Source: CAZUYC01 sp964624475
GTDB taxonomy: Bacteria > Myxococcota_A > UBA9160 > SMWR01
Direction: 5' to 3'
Length of the DNA: 64,000 bases
Assembly: GCA_964624475.1 (NCBI GenBank)
Contig: CAZUYC010000118.1
Span: forward strand, 1 to 64,000
The notes below the pieces were generated by a model that was not told where the DNA came from, searched no databases, and saw only the letters and a list, made by a program, of their open reading frames with translations. The number at the start of each line of letters is the position of its first letter. Within the stretch, counting starts at the first letter, position 1. Of the stretch, positions 8,100-16,730 are shown in pieces. The position numbers and the translations under genes were made by a program.

Positions 8100-8127
8100 A
8101 AATCCTGAAGATCTAAACACCGTCCCC
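8090..8127. repeat. Repeat family A, solo diverged arm
   Basis: This 38-bp stretch matches the right arm of the perfect inverted repeat at 28467-28504 at 33 of 38 positions; both end ACACCGTCCCC. It supplies the TGA stop codon (8097-8099) of the SGNH gene. Only one arm is present, so it cannot fold alone like the full element. Confidence 0.75.
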
Positions 8128-8153
8128 GTCGTCGGCCCGGCCGCGCTCGGCGG

Positions 8154-9353
8154 TCAGCGCCGGTCGGCGCAGCGGATCGCGGCGGTGCTGATCCGGATGA
8201 TGCGCAGGTCGCCGAAGGGTGTGCCCAGGCCGCTGTTCAGCACCATGCCGAGCGAGAGGCGGCGGTCCGGGTCGGCCCAGGCGCCGGAGCCGCCGAAGCC
8301 GGAGTGGCCGAAGCCGCGCGGGATGCGCGCGCCGAGGGTGTTCACGCGGTGGTAGCCGAGGCGCCAGTGCATCGGGTAGGGAACCACCCGTCCGATGCCG
8401 CGGTTCTGCACGCGCATCGCCCGCTCGACCGTCTCGCGCGAGAGCAGGCGCACGCCGTCGATCGCGCCGCCGCCGGCCAGCATGGCGTAGAGGCGGGCGA
8501 GCGCGCGCGCGCTGAAGATCCCGTTGGCGGCGGGAATGCTCGCCGCGGCCCAGGCCTCGGAGCCGAAGTCGATCTCCTCGATCCCGGGCGGGACGAGCGC
8601 CGCGTGGGTGTGCGAGAGGTCGACGATACCGGCGAGGCCGAGCGCGCGGGAGATCACCCGCCCCGCCATCGGAACCAGATTGCCGCTGCGCCGCCGCGCG
8701 ATGCGCCGCGCGTGGATCAGCTGCGCGCGCCGGTGCATCTGGTCGGCGGGGAGCCCCACGAAGCACCCATCGAGGCCGAGCGGCTCCGCGAGCTCCGACG
8801 CGAGCACCTGCGCGAAGGTCCTGCCGGTGACCCGCTGGATGATCTCGCCCACGAGCCAGCCGTAGGTCCAGCCGTGGTAGCCGTGGGCGGCGCCGGGCTC
8901 GTGGCACGGCGCGCTGCGCGCCAGGGCGTCGACCATGTGCTCCCAGTCGACGAAGCGCTGCGCGTGGTCGATCATGTCGCGGACCCGATACAGCCCGGCC
9001 TCGTGGCACAGGACCTGGCGCACCGTGATGCGCCCCTTGCCGGCGTCGGCGAACTCCGGCCAGTACTCGGCGACCGGCGCGTCGTAGTCGACCAGCCCGC
9101 GGTCGGCGAGCACGTGGAGCAGCGTCGACGTGACTCCCTTGGTGGTCGAGTAGGAGAGCGAGAGCGTGTCCTCCGTCCACGGGTCGCCCTCCGCGTCGCG
9201 CGTGCCGCCCCAGCAGTCGACCACCACCTCGCCGCGGTGATAGACGCAGACGGCCGCGCCGCCCGGGCGCCCGCGCCGGCGCGAACCCGGGATCTGGCGC
9301 CGGAGCACGCGCGCGACGTCGGAGAAGTCCGGATGGATGTATCCCTCGAGCAT
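8154..9353 (-). CDS. Serine hydrolase of the beta-lactamase/class C penicillin-binding fold (esterase-like)
   Basis: 399-residue enzyme of the family that includes EstB-like esterases and class C beta-lactamases. The catalytic SxxK is in SLSYSTTKGVTS (Ser about residue 87), followed by the HEAGLYRVRDM segment and a C-terminal GHSGFGGSGAWADP block equivalent to the KTG/HGG motif. There is no clear signal peptide, so a cytoplasmic esterase acting on short acyl esters is more likely than a cell-wall enzyme. ATG at 9353 is the first start in frame with the domain; a GGGAGG lies too far upstream to fix it. It follows the metalloprotease lipoprotein gene after a repeat-containing gap. Confidence 0.83.
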   Translation of the reverse strand: MLEGYIHPDFSDVARVLRRQIPGSRRRGRPGGAAVCVYHRGEVVVDCWGGTRDAEGDPWTEDTLSLSYSTTKGVTSTLLHVLADRGLVDYDAPVAEYWPEFADAGKGRITVRQVLCHEAGLYRVRDMIDHAQRFVDWEHMVDALARSAPCHEPGAAHGYHGWTYGWLVGEIIQRVTGRTFAQVLASELAEPLGLDGCFVGLPADQMHRRAQLIHARRIARRRSGNLVPMAGRVISRALGLAGIVDLSHTHAALVPPGIEEIDFGSEAWAAASIPAANGIFSARALARLYAMLAGGGAIDGVRLLSRETVERAMRVQNRGIGRVVPYPMHWRLGYHRVNTLGARIPRGFGHSGFGGSGAWADPDRRLSLGMVLNSGLGTPFGDLRIIRISTAAIRCADRR

Positions 9354-9410
9354 GCGTTCGAAGTCGACCTCCCCGCGCCCCGGGCCGCCCCGGAAGCGCC
9401 CCCCCCGAGT

Positions 9411-9450
9411 CTTCGCTCGCCTTCGGCTCGCGGCGCGCTGCGCTTGCTAC
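9411..9450 (-). repeat. Repeat family C copy, reverse orientation
   Basis: A copy of the family C core read on the minus strand, slightly diverged, between the metalloprotease stop (9462) and the serine hydrolase start (9353). It carries the GCC-GAA-GGC small hairpin. Confidence 0.65.
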
Positions 9451-9461
9451 GGCTCCGATCG

Positions 9462-10772
9462 CTACGGGCCCTTCGCCCCGAGCTCGATGATCTCGAGCGT
9501 CGCCACGGCCGCCCGGAACCACGGCCGATAGTCCCCCGCCAGCTCCGGCGGACACTCGCCCGTGATCACGAGGATGCGCCCGTCCCCCGACTCGATCAAG
9601 GTCACCTCCTCGAAGGCGAGCCCTTCGAAGTCGTCGATGGCGACGCGCAGCGCACGACGGCCGGCCACGGCGAGGGGCTCGGGCGACGTCATGCGCCCCC
9701 GCCTCCGGTAGTAGGCGCCGTAGCGTTCGAGGAACTCCTCGATCGTGGCGTAGCGGTGCACCACGATCTGGAGGCTCGGCGAGGGCTCCCAGGTCACGCC
9801 GTCCAGCACCACGACGCCCTGCGCGGTCGGCACGCGCATCCAGCCCTTCGGCGGGCGGAACTCGAAGCCGAGGCGGGCGTCGACGTAGGGACCCATCGCG
9901 AGCTCCGGCCGGCCCGGACGCGCGGCGAGCCGCTCCCCCTCGCCCGATCCGGAGGCGTGGCCGAAGATCGCGCCGCTCGGGAGCTCGTAGAGGGAGACGA
10001 AGGAGTTCACGTCCTCGAGCGAGAGGCCCGGCACCCCGACGCGGTGGCTCTCCAGGGCGACGGTCCGATCGCGGGCGACCTCGTACATGAGATCCCCCGG
10101 GACGGGGCTGTGGCCGCGCATCCCGAGCGCGTGGCCGATCTCGTGCAGCGCGACCCACTCGAAGAGATCGGGGGCGAGCAGGCCCACCGCATCCGCGAGG
10201 TAGAGCCGCACCTCCGAGACCCCGAACGCGACGAGCAGGCGATCCGCGTCCGGGTCGCGCCCGAGCACGCGGCAGCGGCCGGCCTCGGGCGTCTCGCCGA
10301 GGACCTGCCGGTCCGCGTCGGCGACGGGGGCCTCGGCGCCGATCAGGCGCAGCACGAGGCGCGCAGCCGACGCGTCCGGGACCCGACGGAAGCGCACGTG
10401 CCCATCGAGCTCGGCCTCCCAGGTGCGCAGTGCCCGCTCCACCGCGGCGACGTAGGCCTCGGGGGCGCGCGGGGCGAACTCGTCCTGGAGCGAGCCCGGG
10501 ATCTCGGGCCGGACCACGTGGACCGCGAGCGGCATCGCCTCGTCGGGCCAGCGGCAGAAGAGCAGCGGGTCGCCCTCGGGGCCGCCGGGAACGCGGTGCG
10601 TCATGAAGGGGAGGTAGTTCGGCTCGAGCACCTCCGGGTAGGCCTCGCGGAAGGTCGCGTAGTCCCAGCGCGTCGGGCGATAGGGCGCCGGCTCGCGCGC
10701 CGCCTCGCCGCCGGCCGCGGCGCAGCCCGAGAGCAGGGCGGCGAGCGCCACCCCGGGACGGCCCGCCCTCAC
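9462..10772 (-). CDS. Matrixin-like zinc metalloprotease lipoprotein
   Basis: 436 residues. A signal peptide ends in the lipobox LLSGC (Cys about residue 17), so the mature protein should be lipid-anchored. The central domain contains HEIGHALGMRGH near residue 210, the HExxHxxGxxH zinc signature of metzincins, and LMY downstream as a candidate Met-turn. A C-terminal ~130-residue region (FEFRPPKGWMRVP onward) is unassigned and may be a beta-rich binding domain. GTG at 10772 overlaps the smpB stop codon by 4 bp, so it is translationally coupled to smpB. Substrate unknown; extracytoplasmic proteolysis is inferred from motif and lipobox. Confidence 0.75.
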   Translation of the reverse strand: MRAGRPGVALAALLSGCAAAGGEAAREPAPYRPTRWDYATFREAYPEVLEPNYLPFMTHRVPGGPEGDPLLFCRWPDEAMPLAVHVVRPEIPGSLQDEFAPRAPEAYVAAVERALRTWEAELDGHVRFRRVPDASAARLVLRLIGAEAPVADADRQVLGETPEAGRCRVLGRDPDADRLLVAFGVSEVRLYLADAVGLLAPDLFEWVALHEIGHALGMRGHSPVPGDLMYEVARDRTVALESHRVGVPGLSLEDVNSFVSLYELPSGAIFGHASGSGEGERLAARPGRPELAMGPYVDARLGFEFRPPKGWMRVPTAQGVVVLDGVTWEPSPSLQIVVHRYATIEEFLERYGAYYRRRGRMTSPEPLAVAGRRALRVAIDDFEGLAFEEVTLIESGDGRILVITGECPPELAGDYRPWFRAAVATLEIIELGAKGP

Positions 10773-11242
10773 CCGCTCCGCCCGCGCTCGCTCACGACGC
10801 GCCGCAGCTCGCGGTCCTGCTCGCGCCGCCGGATCGCCTCGCGCTTGTCGTAGCGGCGGCGTCCGCGCGCGAGCGCGAGCTCGACCTTGGCGCGCCCCTC
10901 CCGGAAGTAGAGCCCGAGCGGCACCAGCGTGAGCCCCCGCTCCGCCACCTTGCCCGCGAGGCGCGCGATCTCCGCACGGTGGAGCAGGAGCTTGCGCTCG
11001 CGCCGCGGGTCCGGGTTCTCGCGGCTCGCCTGCGCGTAGGGGCTCACGTGGGCTCCGACGAGAAAGACCTCGCCGCGCCGCACGACGGCATAGGCGTCGG
11101 CGAGGTTGGCCTTGCCCGCCCGCAGCGACTTCACCTCGGGACCGAGCAGCGCGATCCCGGCCTCCACCGTCTCGAGGATCTCGTACTCGAAGCGCGCCTT
11201 GCGGTTCGTCGCGACGAGCTTGCGTTCGCCGGGCGCGGACAT
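10769..11242 (-). CDS. smpB: SsrA-binding protein SmpB
   Basis: 157-residue tmRNA-binding protein needed for ribosome rescue by trans-translation. Recognisable blocks are NRKARFEYEILE, the conserved GPEVKSLRAGKANLADAYA, HVSPY and the basic tail RRRYDKREAIRRREQDRELRR. Length is standard. ATG at 11242 lacks a Shine-Dalgarno sequence, but TACCAT (11251-11256 on the minus strand) sits 8 nt upstream, hinting at a leaderless transcript. The tmRNA gene itself is not in the window. The stop overlaps the downstream lipoprotein gene. Confidence 0.96.
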   Translation of the reverse strand: MSAPGERKLVATNRKARFEYEILETVEAGIALLGPEVKSLRAGKANLADAYAVVRRGEVFLVGAHVSPYAQASRENPDPRRERKLLLHRAEIARLAGKVAERGLTLVPLGLYFREGRAKVELALARGRRRYDKREAIRRREQDRELRRVVSERGRSG

Positions 11243-11289
11243 CCGGACGGATGGTAACCGCCCCGTGCGGGGGACACCCTCCCGCTGGG

Positions 11290-12543
11290 TCAGCCGCGCG
11301 CGGGGGCGAGCTCCCAGCGCAGCGGCACGCGCTTGATCCCGCCGACGAAGGAGGAACGCACGCGCTCGACCGGCCCGGCGAGCTCGGCGTGGCGCAGCCG
11401 CGCGCGCAGCTCCTCGAAGGCGCAGCGGATCTCGAGACGGGCGAGGTGCGCGCCGAGGCAGACGTGCTCGCCGCGGCCGAAGCCCACGTGGTCGTTCGGG
11501 TGGCGGTCGATGCGGAAGCGGTCGCCGTCGGGGAAGACCTCCTCGTCGCGGTTGCCCGACGGGTAGAAGAGGCAAACGCTCTGCCCGGCGCGGATCTTCT
11601 GGCCGCGCAGCTCGTAGTCGCGCGTCGCCGTGCGGCAGAACTGGATCACCGGCGTGGTCCAGCGCACGATCTCCTCCACCGCCGGGGCGAGCAGGCCGGG
11701 GGTCTCCTGCAGCCGCTTCCACTCCCCGGGGTGCTCGAGGAAGGCGAGCAGGCCGCCGGTCATGGCGTTGCGCGTCGTCTCGTTGCCGGCCACCACCAGG
11801 AGCAGGTAGTACGAGAGGAGCTCGACCGGCGGGAGGCGCCCTCCATCCACCTCGCCGTTCGCCACCACGCTCACGATGTCGTCGCCGGGCGTCCGCCGGC
11901 GCTCCTCGGAGAGACGCTGGAAGTACTCGAAGACCTCGGCGCGAGCCCGGTTCAGCACCTCGTCGGGCGTCTGTCCGTGCTGGTACTCGGGGTCCTGCGG
12001 GGCGATGATCTCGTTGGTCCAGCGGAAGAGCAGCTCCCAGTCGGAGCGCGGCACGCCCAGCATCTCGGCGATCACCGCGATCGTGATCCGGGCCGTCACG
12101 TCTCGGACGAAGTCGACCCGCTCGGAGCGGCCCGCCGCGTCGATCACCTCGCGGGTGATCCTGCGCACCTCGGGCTCCCAGGTCCGGACCGCCCTCGGCG
12201 TGAGGCGCTTGCTGGTCACGTTGCGGTACTTCGCGTGGTCGGGCGGGTCCATCGTGAGCAGGTGGCGGGTCGTGCCCTCGGGTGGGAGCGGCAGGTCGAG
12301 CGTGAAGACCGCGAGGCGCGGCGCGTTCAGGAAGATCTCCGGCTGCTTCCCGAGCTCGACGATGTCCGCGTGCTTCGTGACGGCCCAGAAGGGCTCGACG
12401 TTCTCGCGCTCGTACCAGTAGACCGGCGCGTGACGCCGCAGGCTGGCCCACTCGCGGTACGGGTAGCCATGGCGCTCGTAGTGCGCCGGGGTCGCGATGT
12501 CGAGCGTCGCGAGCGCCTCGAGACGGAGGGCGTCGGTGGTCAC
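11290..12543 (-). CDS. Cytochrome P450
   Basis: 417-residue soluble P450, a different subfamily from the one at 2.9 kb. The I-helix motif is VVAGNETTRN (about residue 251), ExxR is EEIVR, and the haem loop is FGRGEHVCLGAH with the thiolate cysteine near 361. The LLTMDPPDHAKYRN region and overall spacing recall actinobacterial CYP124/125/142-type enzymes that hydroxylate sterol or fatty side chains, but that assignment is only a resemblance. GTG at 12543 starts the homologous region; GGGAGG lies about 15 nt upstream. The SnoaL-like gene ends 22 bp upstream on the same strand, so the two are probably cotranscribed. Confidence 0.92.
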   Translation of the reverse strand: MTTDALRLEALATLDIATPAHYERHGYPYREWASLRRHAPVYWYERENVEPFWAVTKHADIVELGKQPEIFLNAPRLAVFTLDLPLPPEGTTRHLLTMDPPDHAKYRNVTSKRLTPRAVRTWEPEVRRITREVIDAAGRSERVDFVRDVTARITIAVIAEMLGVPRSDWELLFRWTNEIIAPQDPEYQHGQTPDEVLNRARAEVFEYFQRLSEERRRTPGDDIVSVVANGEVDGGRLPPVELLSYYLLLVVAGNETTRNAMTGGLLAFLEHPGEWKRLQETPGLLAPAVEEIVRWTTPVIQFCRTATRDYELRGQKIRAGQSVCLFYPSGNRDEEVFPDGDRFRIDRHPNDHVGFGRGEHVCLGAHLARLEIRCAFEELRARLRHAELAGPVERVRSSFVGGIKRVPLRWELAPARG

Positions 12544-12565
12544 CGGAGTTTCGGCCGCCTCCCGG

Positions 12566-13099
12566 TCAGCTCTGCCGGGGAGCGAACACCACCGGGTTGT
12601 AGTAGAAGCGCTCGGACACGATCTTCCCGTCGCGCACCTCGTGGACGGCGACCTCGGCGAGCGGCACGACCCGGCCGTCGCGCAGGTGCACGGTCGCATC
12701 CCACTCGATGCAAATGGTACTGGCGTCGGCGAAGACCTTGCGGGGCTTCCACTCCGAGCGCTCCTGCATCGACTCCCAGCGCGCGTTCTTCGCCTCGAGG
12801 CCGGCGATCCCGGTGGCGACGTCGCCGGTGGCCTCGCGCGAGACGACACCCTCGGCGTAGAGGTCGCGGAGGTCGAAGAGGGACGGGTTCTGCGCCGCGC
12901 GCACGATCTTGCGCGCGAACGCGACGAGCGCCGATCCGCCCGCGGCCTTCGGCTTCGCGGCGGGGCGCGGGGCCTTGACTGCGCGTTTCGGGGCCTTGGC
13001 CGCGCGTTTCGGGGCCTTGGCCACCTTCGCGCCCCTGCCGGGCTTGCCGGCGCCGGCCCGGCCCTTGCTCTTGCGAGGCTTCGACCTACGCGTCGCCAT
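12566..13099 (-). CDS. SnoaL/NTF2-like domain protein with histone H1-like basic N-terminal tail
   Basis: 177 residues in two parts. Residues 1-52 are lysine-, alanine- and proline-rich with repeated KAPKRA units, resembling bacterial histone H1-like tails. Residues ~55-177 look like a SnoaL or nuclear-transport-factor-2 cone: VRAAQNPSLFDLRDLYAEGVVSRE, IEWDATVHLRDGRVV and HEVRDGKIVSERFYYNP are typical. ATG at 13099 has GGGAGGG (13107-13113) 7 nt upstream, and TAGGAT lies further upstream as a -10 candidate. The catalytic or binding role is unknown; DNA or RNA binding by the tail is inferred from composition. Confidence 0.7.
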   Translation of the reverse strand: MATRRSKPRKSKGRAGAGKPGRGAKVAKAPKRAAKAPKRAVKAPRPAAKPKAAGGSALVAFARKIVRAAQNPSLFDLRDLYAEGVVSREATGDVATGIAGLEAKNARWESMQERSEWKPRKVFADASTICIEWDATVHLRDGRVVPLAEVAVHEVRDGKIVSERFYYNPVVFAPRQS

Positions 13100-13309
13100 G
13101 GCGGATCCCTCCCGAGCAGCCGGGCCACGACGGCGCCCCCCGGGATGGGAGGCGGCCCCCGGCTCGGCGAGCATCCTACCGCGGCGCGGCCCGCTCGGAA
13201 CAGGATTCCGCGGGCCGCGTGCGCCGGCCGGCCTCGGCGCGAAGCCGCGCGTGCCGGCGCGCCGGAAGGCGGGCTGGCGGACCTCGGCCGCCTTCGCCTT
13301 CTTCTGCGC

Positions 13310-14611
13310 ATGGCGATCCCGCCCGCGAGCCACCCCCGGGCGCAGCCCGAGCCCCCTCCCCCCCCGGGCGCGCCGCTCCCGCCGGCCGAGCGCGCCCGGG
13401 GGAGGCGGCTCGCCTACGCGAGCCACCCCTTCGGAATGACCTACCGGATCGCAATGAGCGAGCACCTGCCGACCCTCGCGCTCGTGACGCTCGGCGCGAG
13501 CGAGGCGCTGGTCGGTCTCCAGCGCACGATCGTCCACCTGTCGGTGCTGCTCCAGCTCCCGGCGCTCGCGCTCGTCGGACGGGTGCGCAAGCGCTCGATC
13601 CTGCTCGGAGGGCAGCTGGTCGCGGTGGCCGGAGGCGTGCCGCTGCTCGCCTTCGGCGCGCTCGCGGCGCAGGGCGACGCGGCCGCGCCCCGGATCGCGC
13701 TCGCGAGCTTCGCGGTGGTGGCGGCGGGCCTCTGCGTCTCGGAGACGGTCTGGTTCGCGATCCTGCACGGCTTCCAGGAGCCCGAGCGGATCGGCCGCTT
13801 CTTCGCGTGGCTGCGCACCGGCTGGCACGTGGTGCTGATCGCGTTCTTCCTCTGCGCGCAGCGCTGGCTCGCGGAGCACCCGGGGAGCTTCGGCCCCCTC
13901 TTCGGGCTGGCCTTCGCCGCCGGCGTGGCCCGCGCCGCGCTCGTCGCTCGGCTTCCCGAGCGGCGCGAGGCCGGCGGCGGGGCGGCCCGGGTCCGCGAGG
14001 CGCTCGCGCTGGTGGTGCGCGAGCGCATGCTGCGGCGCTATCTCGGCGGAATCGCCCTCGGCGGCGCCATGCGGGGTGTCGTCTTCACCTTCGCCCTCGT
14101 CATGCTCCGGCGCGTCATCGGATTCGACGAGGGGGCCGTCCTCTACACGACCGTGGCGCTCTACTCGGGGGGGCTCGCGACGCTCTGGCTCTGGGGGCGC
14201 GTGGTGGATGCCGTCGGCCCCTGGCCCGTCTTCCGCTGGACCTCGCTCGGCCAGGCGCTCCTGGTGCTGGGACTGCTCGCCGTACGCGAGCCCTCGCCGG
14301 AGACCCTGTGGCTCGCGGTCGCGCTCTTCTTCGGCATCTACGCGCTCGGCGCCGGCTTCGACGTGGCCGACACGCACGCGCTCTTCGCACTCGCGCCCGA
14401 GGACTCCCCGGCGCGCACGCTCGTCGCGGCGCGCGTGGTCGAGCTATCGATCCGCGCCGCGATCCCGGTCGCCGTGGGACTCGTGCTCGAGCGCGCTCTC
14501 GCCGCCGGCCTCGCCCCGCTCGCCGTCTACCACGCGCTCTTCGTCGGCTGCGCGGTCGCGATCGCGCTCGCGAGCCTCCCGCTGCGGGCCTTCGCAGATC
14601 GGAGGCGCTGA
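13310..14611 (+). CDS. MFS-type membrane transporter
   Basis: 433-residue integral membrane protein with about ten to twelve hydrophobic helices, including LVAVAGGVPLLAFGALAA, ASFAVVAAGLCVSETVWFAI and LWLAVALFFGIYALGAGF, after a proline-rich N-terminal leader. The layout with short basic loops (GRVRKR, MLRRVIG) suits a major facilitator superfamily permease. The substrate cannot be inferred. ATG at 13310 is the first start in the homologous frame but has no clear ribosome-binding site. It is divergent from the SnoaL-like gene and is followed at once by two tandem family C repeats. Confidence 0.7.
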   Translation: MAIPPASHPRAQPEPPPPPGAPLPPAERARGRRLAYASHPFGMTYRIAMSEHLPTLALVTLGASEALVGLQRTIVHLSVLLQLPALALVGRVRKRSILLGGQLVAVAGGVPLLAFGALAAQGDAAAPRIALASFAVVAAGLCVSETVWFAILHGFQEPERIGRFFAWLRTGWHVVLIAFFLCAQRWLAEHPGSFGPLFGLAFAAGVARAALVARLPERREAGGGAARVREALALVVRERMLRRYLGGIALGGAMRGVVFTFALVMLRRVIGFDEGAVLYTTVALYSGGLATLWLWGRVVDAVGPWPVFRWTSLGQALLVLGLLAVREPSPETLWLAVALFFGIYALGAGFDVADTHALFALAPEDSPARTLVAARVVELSIRAAIPVAVGLVLERALAAGLAPLAVYHALFVGCAVAIALASLPLRAFADRRR

Positions 14612-14614
14612 TGC

Positions 14615-14720
14615 AAGCGCGCGAAGCGCGCGCGCAGCGAGGCGAAGCCGAGCGAAGTGCGGGCCCCCGCTCGGGCCAGCGCGAAGCGCGCGCGCAGCGA
14701 GGCGAAGCCGAGCGAAGTCA
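14615..14720 (+). repeat. Repeat family C, two tandem copies with 60-bp period
   Basis: Two identical cores at 14621-14658 and 14681-14718 are separated by exactly 60 bp. The first copy has a GCGCGC-GAA-GCGCGC hairpin at 14617-14631, and both carry GGC-GAA-GCC hairpins. The second copy runs into the stop codon of the minus-strand hsp20 gene (14718-14720). The segment between them is a GCGGG/CCCGC stem. Confidence 0.85.
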
Positions 14721-15134
14721 AGAAGCCTGCACGGTGATCCGCCGCGGCTGGTGGCGACTCGTCTTCGGCAGGCGCACCTGGAGCACGCCGTCGGTCATCC
14801 GCGCCTCGATGGCGTCGGCGTCGATCGCCTCGGAAAGGCTGAACTCGCGGCGGTAGCCGCCCAGCCGGTACTCGGCGTAGAGCGGCGTCCACGAGGCGTC
14901 GGGCTGCGACGCCAGCGCGGCCTCGATCGAGAGCAGGCCGTTCTCGAGCCGCACCTCCACCTGCCGATCGTCGACGCCCGGAAGATCCGCGACGACGACG
15001 AACGCGTCCTTCTGCTCCACGATGTCGACCTCGGGCCAGAAGGTCAGCCCCGGCCGCGTGCCCTCGCGCTCGACCGCGCGCTTGTCGCGGGGCTGGATCT
15101 CCTGCCCCTGCAGGCTCTTGATCTCGTTCGACAT
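14718..15134 (-). CDS. Small heat-shock protein (Hsp20/alpha-crystallin)
   Basis: 138-residue Hsp20 chaperone that binds unfolding proteins without ATP. The alpha-crystallin domain runs from about residue 30: PEVDIVEQKDAFVVVADLPGV, the beta-strand LENGLLSIEA, and the conserved GVLQVRLPKT near the C-terminus. The usual C-terminal I-x-I/V anchor appears as ITV in RRITVQAS. ATG at 15134 lies 21 bp after the stop of a second hsp20 gene, so the pair forms an operon. The stop codon lies in a repeat copy. Expression by the sigma-32-like factor encoded at 26.3 kb is plausible but inferred. Confidence 0.92.
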   Translation of the reverse strand: MSNEIKSLQGQEIQPRDKRAVEREGTRPGLTFWPEVDIVEQKDAFVVVADLPGVDDRQVEVRLENGLLSIEAALASQPDASWTPLYAEYRLGGYRREFSLSEAIDADAIEARMTDGVLQVRLPKTSRHQPRRITVQAS

Positions 15135-15155
15135 GTCGCTTCCTCCCTGCCGTCC

Positions 15156-15608
15156 CTAGCTGGATTTCACGGAGATCCGCCGCGGCTGATGCTCCGGCGC
15201 CTTGGGGATCCGCAGCGTCAGCACGCCGTTGCGGTAGATCGCCTCCACCTTCTCGCCGTCGACCTCGAGCGGGAGCTGGACCGTCCGGCGGAAGGCGCCC
15301 GCGCGCCGCTCCACGCGGTGCAGGCTGGCATCCTCCGGATGGTCGATGCGGCGTTCACCGCGCAGTGTCACGCGGTCGCGCTCGACCGCGACGTCGATGT
15401 CCTCGGCGCGAAGCCCCGGGAGCTCGGCCGTCAGCACGTAGCTGTCGCCGCTCTCGTAGAGGTTCACGGCGGGAAAGACCCCGGCGCGGGACGCCACGGG
15501 ACTCCCGCCGGGGACCCGCTCGAAGAGCTCGTCCATGCGCCGTCGCAGCTCGTCGAGGTCCAGCCGGGGGTCGCCATACCAGGGATCCGAGAGCCAGAAT
15601 CGGGCCAT
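15156..15608 (-). CDS. Small heat-shock protein (Hsp20/alpha-crystallin)
   Basis: 150-residue Hsp20, first gene of a two-gene operon. The alpha-crystallin domain spans about residues 45-145: PAVNLYESGDSYVLTAELPG, VTLRGERRID, RRTVQLPLEVDGEKVEA, and GVLTLRIPKAPEHQPRRISV with a C-terminal I-x-V. The N-terminus is short and basic-acidic. ATG at 15608 is preceded by GGAGG about 8 nt upstream; an earlier in-frame extension lacks homology. A promoter-like TTGACA and TACCTA/CTATTC pair lies 60-90 bp upstream. Confidence 0.92.
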   Translation of the reverse strand: MARFWLSDPWYGDPRLDLDELRRRMDELFERVPGGSPVASRAGVFPAVNLYESGDSYVLTAELPGLRAEDIDVAVERDRVTLRGERRIDHPEDASLHRVERRAGAFRRTVQLPLEVDGEKVEAIYRNGVLTLRIPKAPEHQPRRISVKSS

Positions 15609-15668
15609 TGCGCATCCTCCCTCTCGCTTCGCGCCGCGCGCGGCGAAAACCACCACGGAGCGACACGT

Positions 15669-15699
15669 GAATAGGTAGGCACGAGCAGGCGCCTGTCAA
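15669..15699 (-). promoter_or_regulatory. Putative promoter of the hsp20 operon
   Basis: On the minus strand a perfect TTGACA (694-699 in 15 kb) is followed at 16-19 nt by overlapping -10-like hexamers TACCTA and CTATTC (15669-15677). The first hsp20 start codon is about 60 bp downstream. CTTGACA also partly resembles a heat-shock -35 element, but the -10 match to the heat-shock consensus is poor. Confidence 0.5.
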
Positions 15700-15757
15700 G
15701 TCGGCGGACCGCGACCTGGAACCTCCGCAGAGCTCGCCCCACAGGGAACCCTCCGCG

Positions 15758-16633
15758 CTACGCGATTCGCGGCTGCAGGACGCGGTTGTCGATCAGGCGC
15801 ACGCCTACCGCGCCGTCCGGCGCGCGGAAGCGCACGGCGAGGGCGAGCAGCGCGGGCCCGGCGAGCGGGTCGGGGGCGGGCTCGAGGCTCTCGGGGTCGC
15901 GCAACTCGGCGTAGTCGATCTCGGCGCGCGACGCGCGACCGATCTCGGTCGCGACGAGCTGGAGCAGCCGCGCGCAGCCCGTCTCCTCCGCCGCCACCGC
16001 GCTTTCGGCGGCGTCGAGGGCGCGTGCGAGGCACGGCGCCTGCTGCCGCGCCTCCGGGTCGAGGTTCGCGTTGCGGCTCGAGAACGCGAGCCCGTCGGCC
16101 TCGCGCGCGATCGGCGCGCCCGCGATCTCGACGTCGAGGCAGAGGTCGCGGACCAGCCGCTTCACGACCGCGAGCTGCTGCCAGTCCTTCTCGCCGAAGA
16201 CGGCCACGTGGGGCTTCGCGGCGAGGAGCAGCTTGACGACGACGGTGGCGACGCCCCGGAAGTGCCCGGGGCGACTCGCGCCGCAGAGCTCGCGCGTGAG
16301 CAGGGCGACCTCGACGAAGGTCTGGGACCCCGGCAGATACAGCTCCTCGGGCGACGGCGCGAAGACGGCATCGACGCCGGCCTCGCGGCAGCGCGCGAGA
16401 TCGGCCGCGAGGGTGCGCGGATAGCGGGCGAGGTCGGCGGCTTCGTCGAACTGCGTCGGGTTCACGAAGATCGAGATCCACACGCGGTCTGCGTGCCGGC
16501 GAGCGAACGCGACCAGCGAGAGGTGCCCGGCGTGGAGCGCGCCCATCGTCGGCACGAGCGCGATCCGCCGGCCTGCCGCGCGCTCCGCATCGGCGAGCCC
16601 GTGAAGCTCACTCACGCCCTCGATCACGCGCAT
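15758..16633 (-). CDS. panC: Pantothenate synthetase (pantoate--beta-alanine ligase)
   Basis: 291-residue cytoplasmic enzyme joining pantoate and beta-alanine with ATP to make pantothenate. Motifs: LVPTMGALHAGHLSLV with the HIGH-type nucleotide site, FVNPTQF, GHFRGVATVV, FGEKDWQQLAVVKR, and FSSRNANL as the KMSKS-equivalent loop. Length is normal. It lies downstream of panB on the same strand with a repeat-bearing gap of about 180 bp between them, so the two pathway genes are probably cotranscribed despite the insertion. Confidence 0.96.
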   Translation of the reverse strand: MRVIEGVSELHGLADAERAAGRRIALVPTMGALHAGHLSLVAFARRHADRVWISIFVNPTQFDEAADLARYPRTLAADLARCREAGVDAVFAPSPEELYLPGSQTFVEVALLTRELCGASRPGHFRGVATVVVKLLLAAKPHVAVFGEKDWQQLAVVKRLVRDLCLDVEIAGAPIAREADGLAFSSRNANLDPEARQQAPCLARALDAAESAVAAEETGCARLLQLVATEIGRASRAEIDYAELRDPESLEPAPDPLAGPALLALAVRFRAPDGAVGVRLIDNRVLQPRIA

Positions 16634-16730
16634 CGGCTACCCGATCGCCCGCCGGGACGTGCAGGCGCCCGAAGAGCGCGCGCAACGTGCCACGAGCGGG
16701 TGGAGTCCGGACGCCGCTTCGAAAGGAGCC

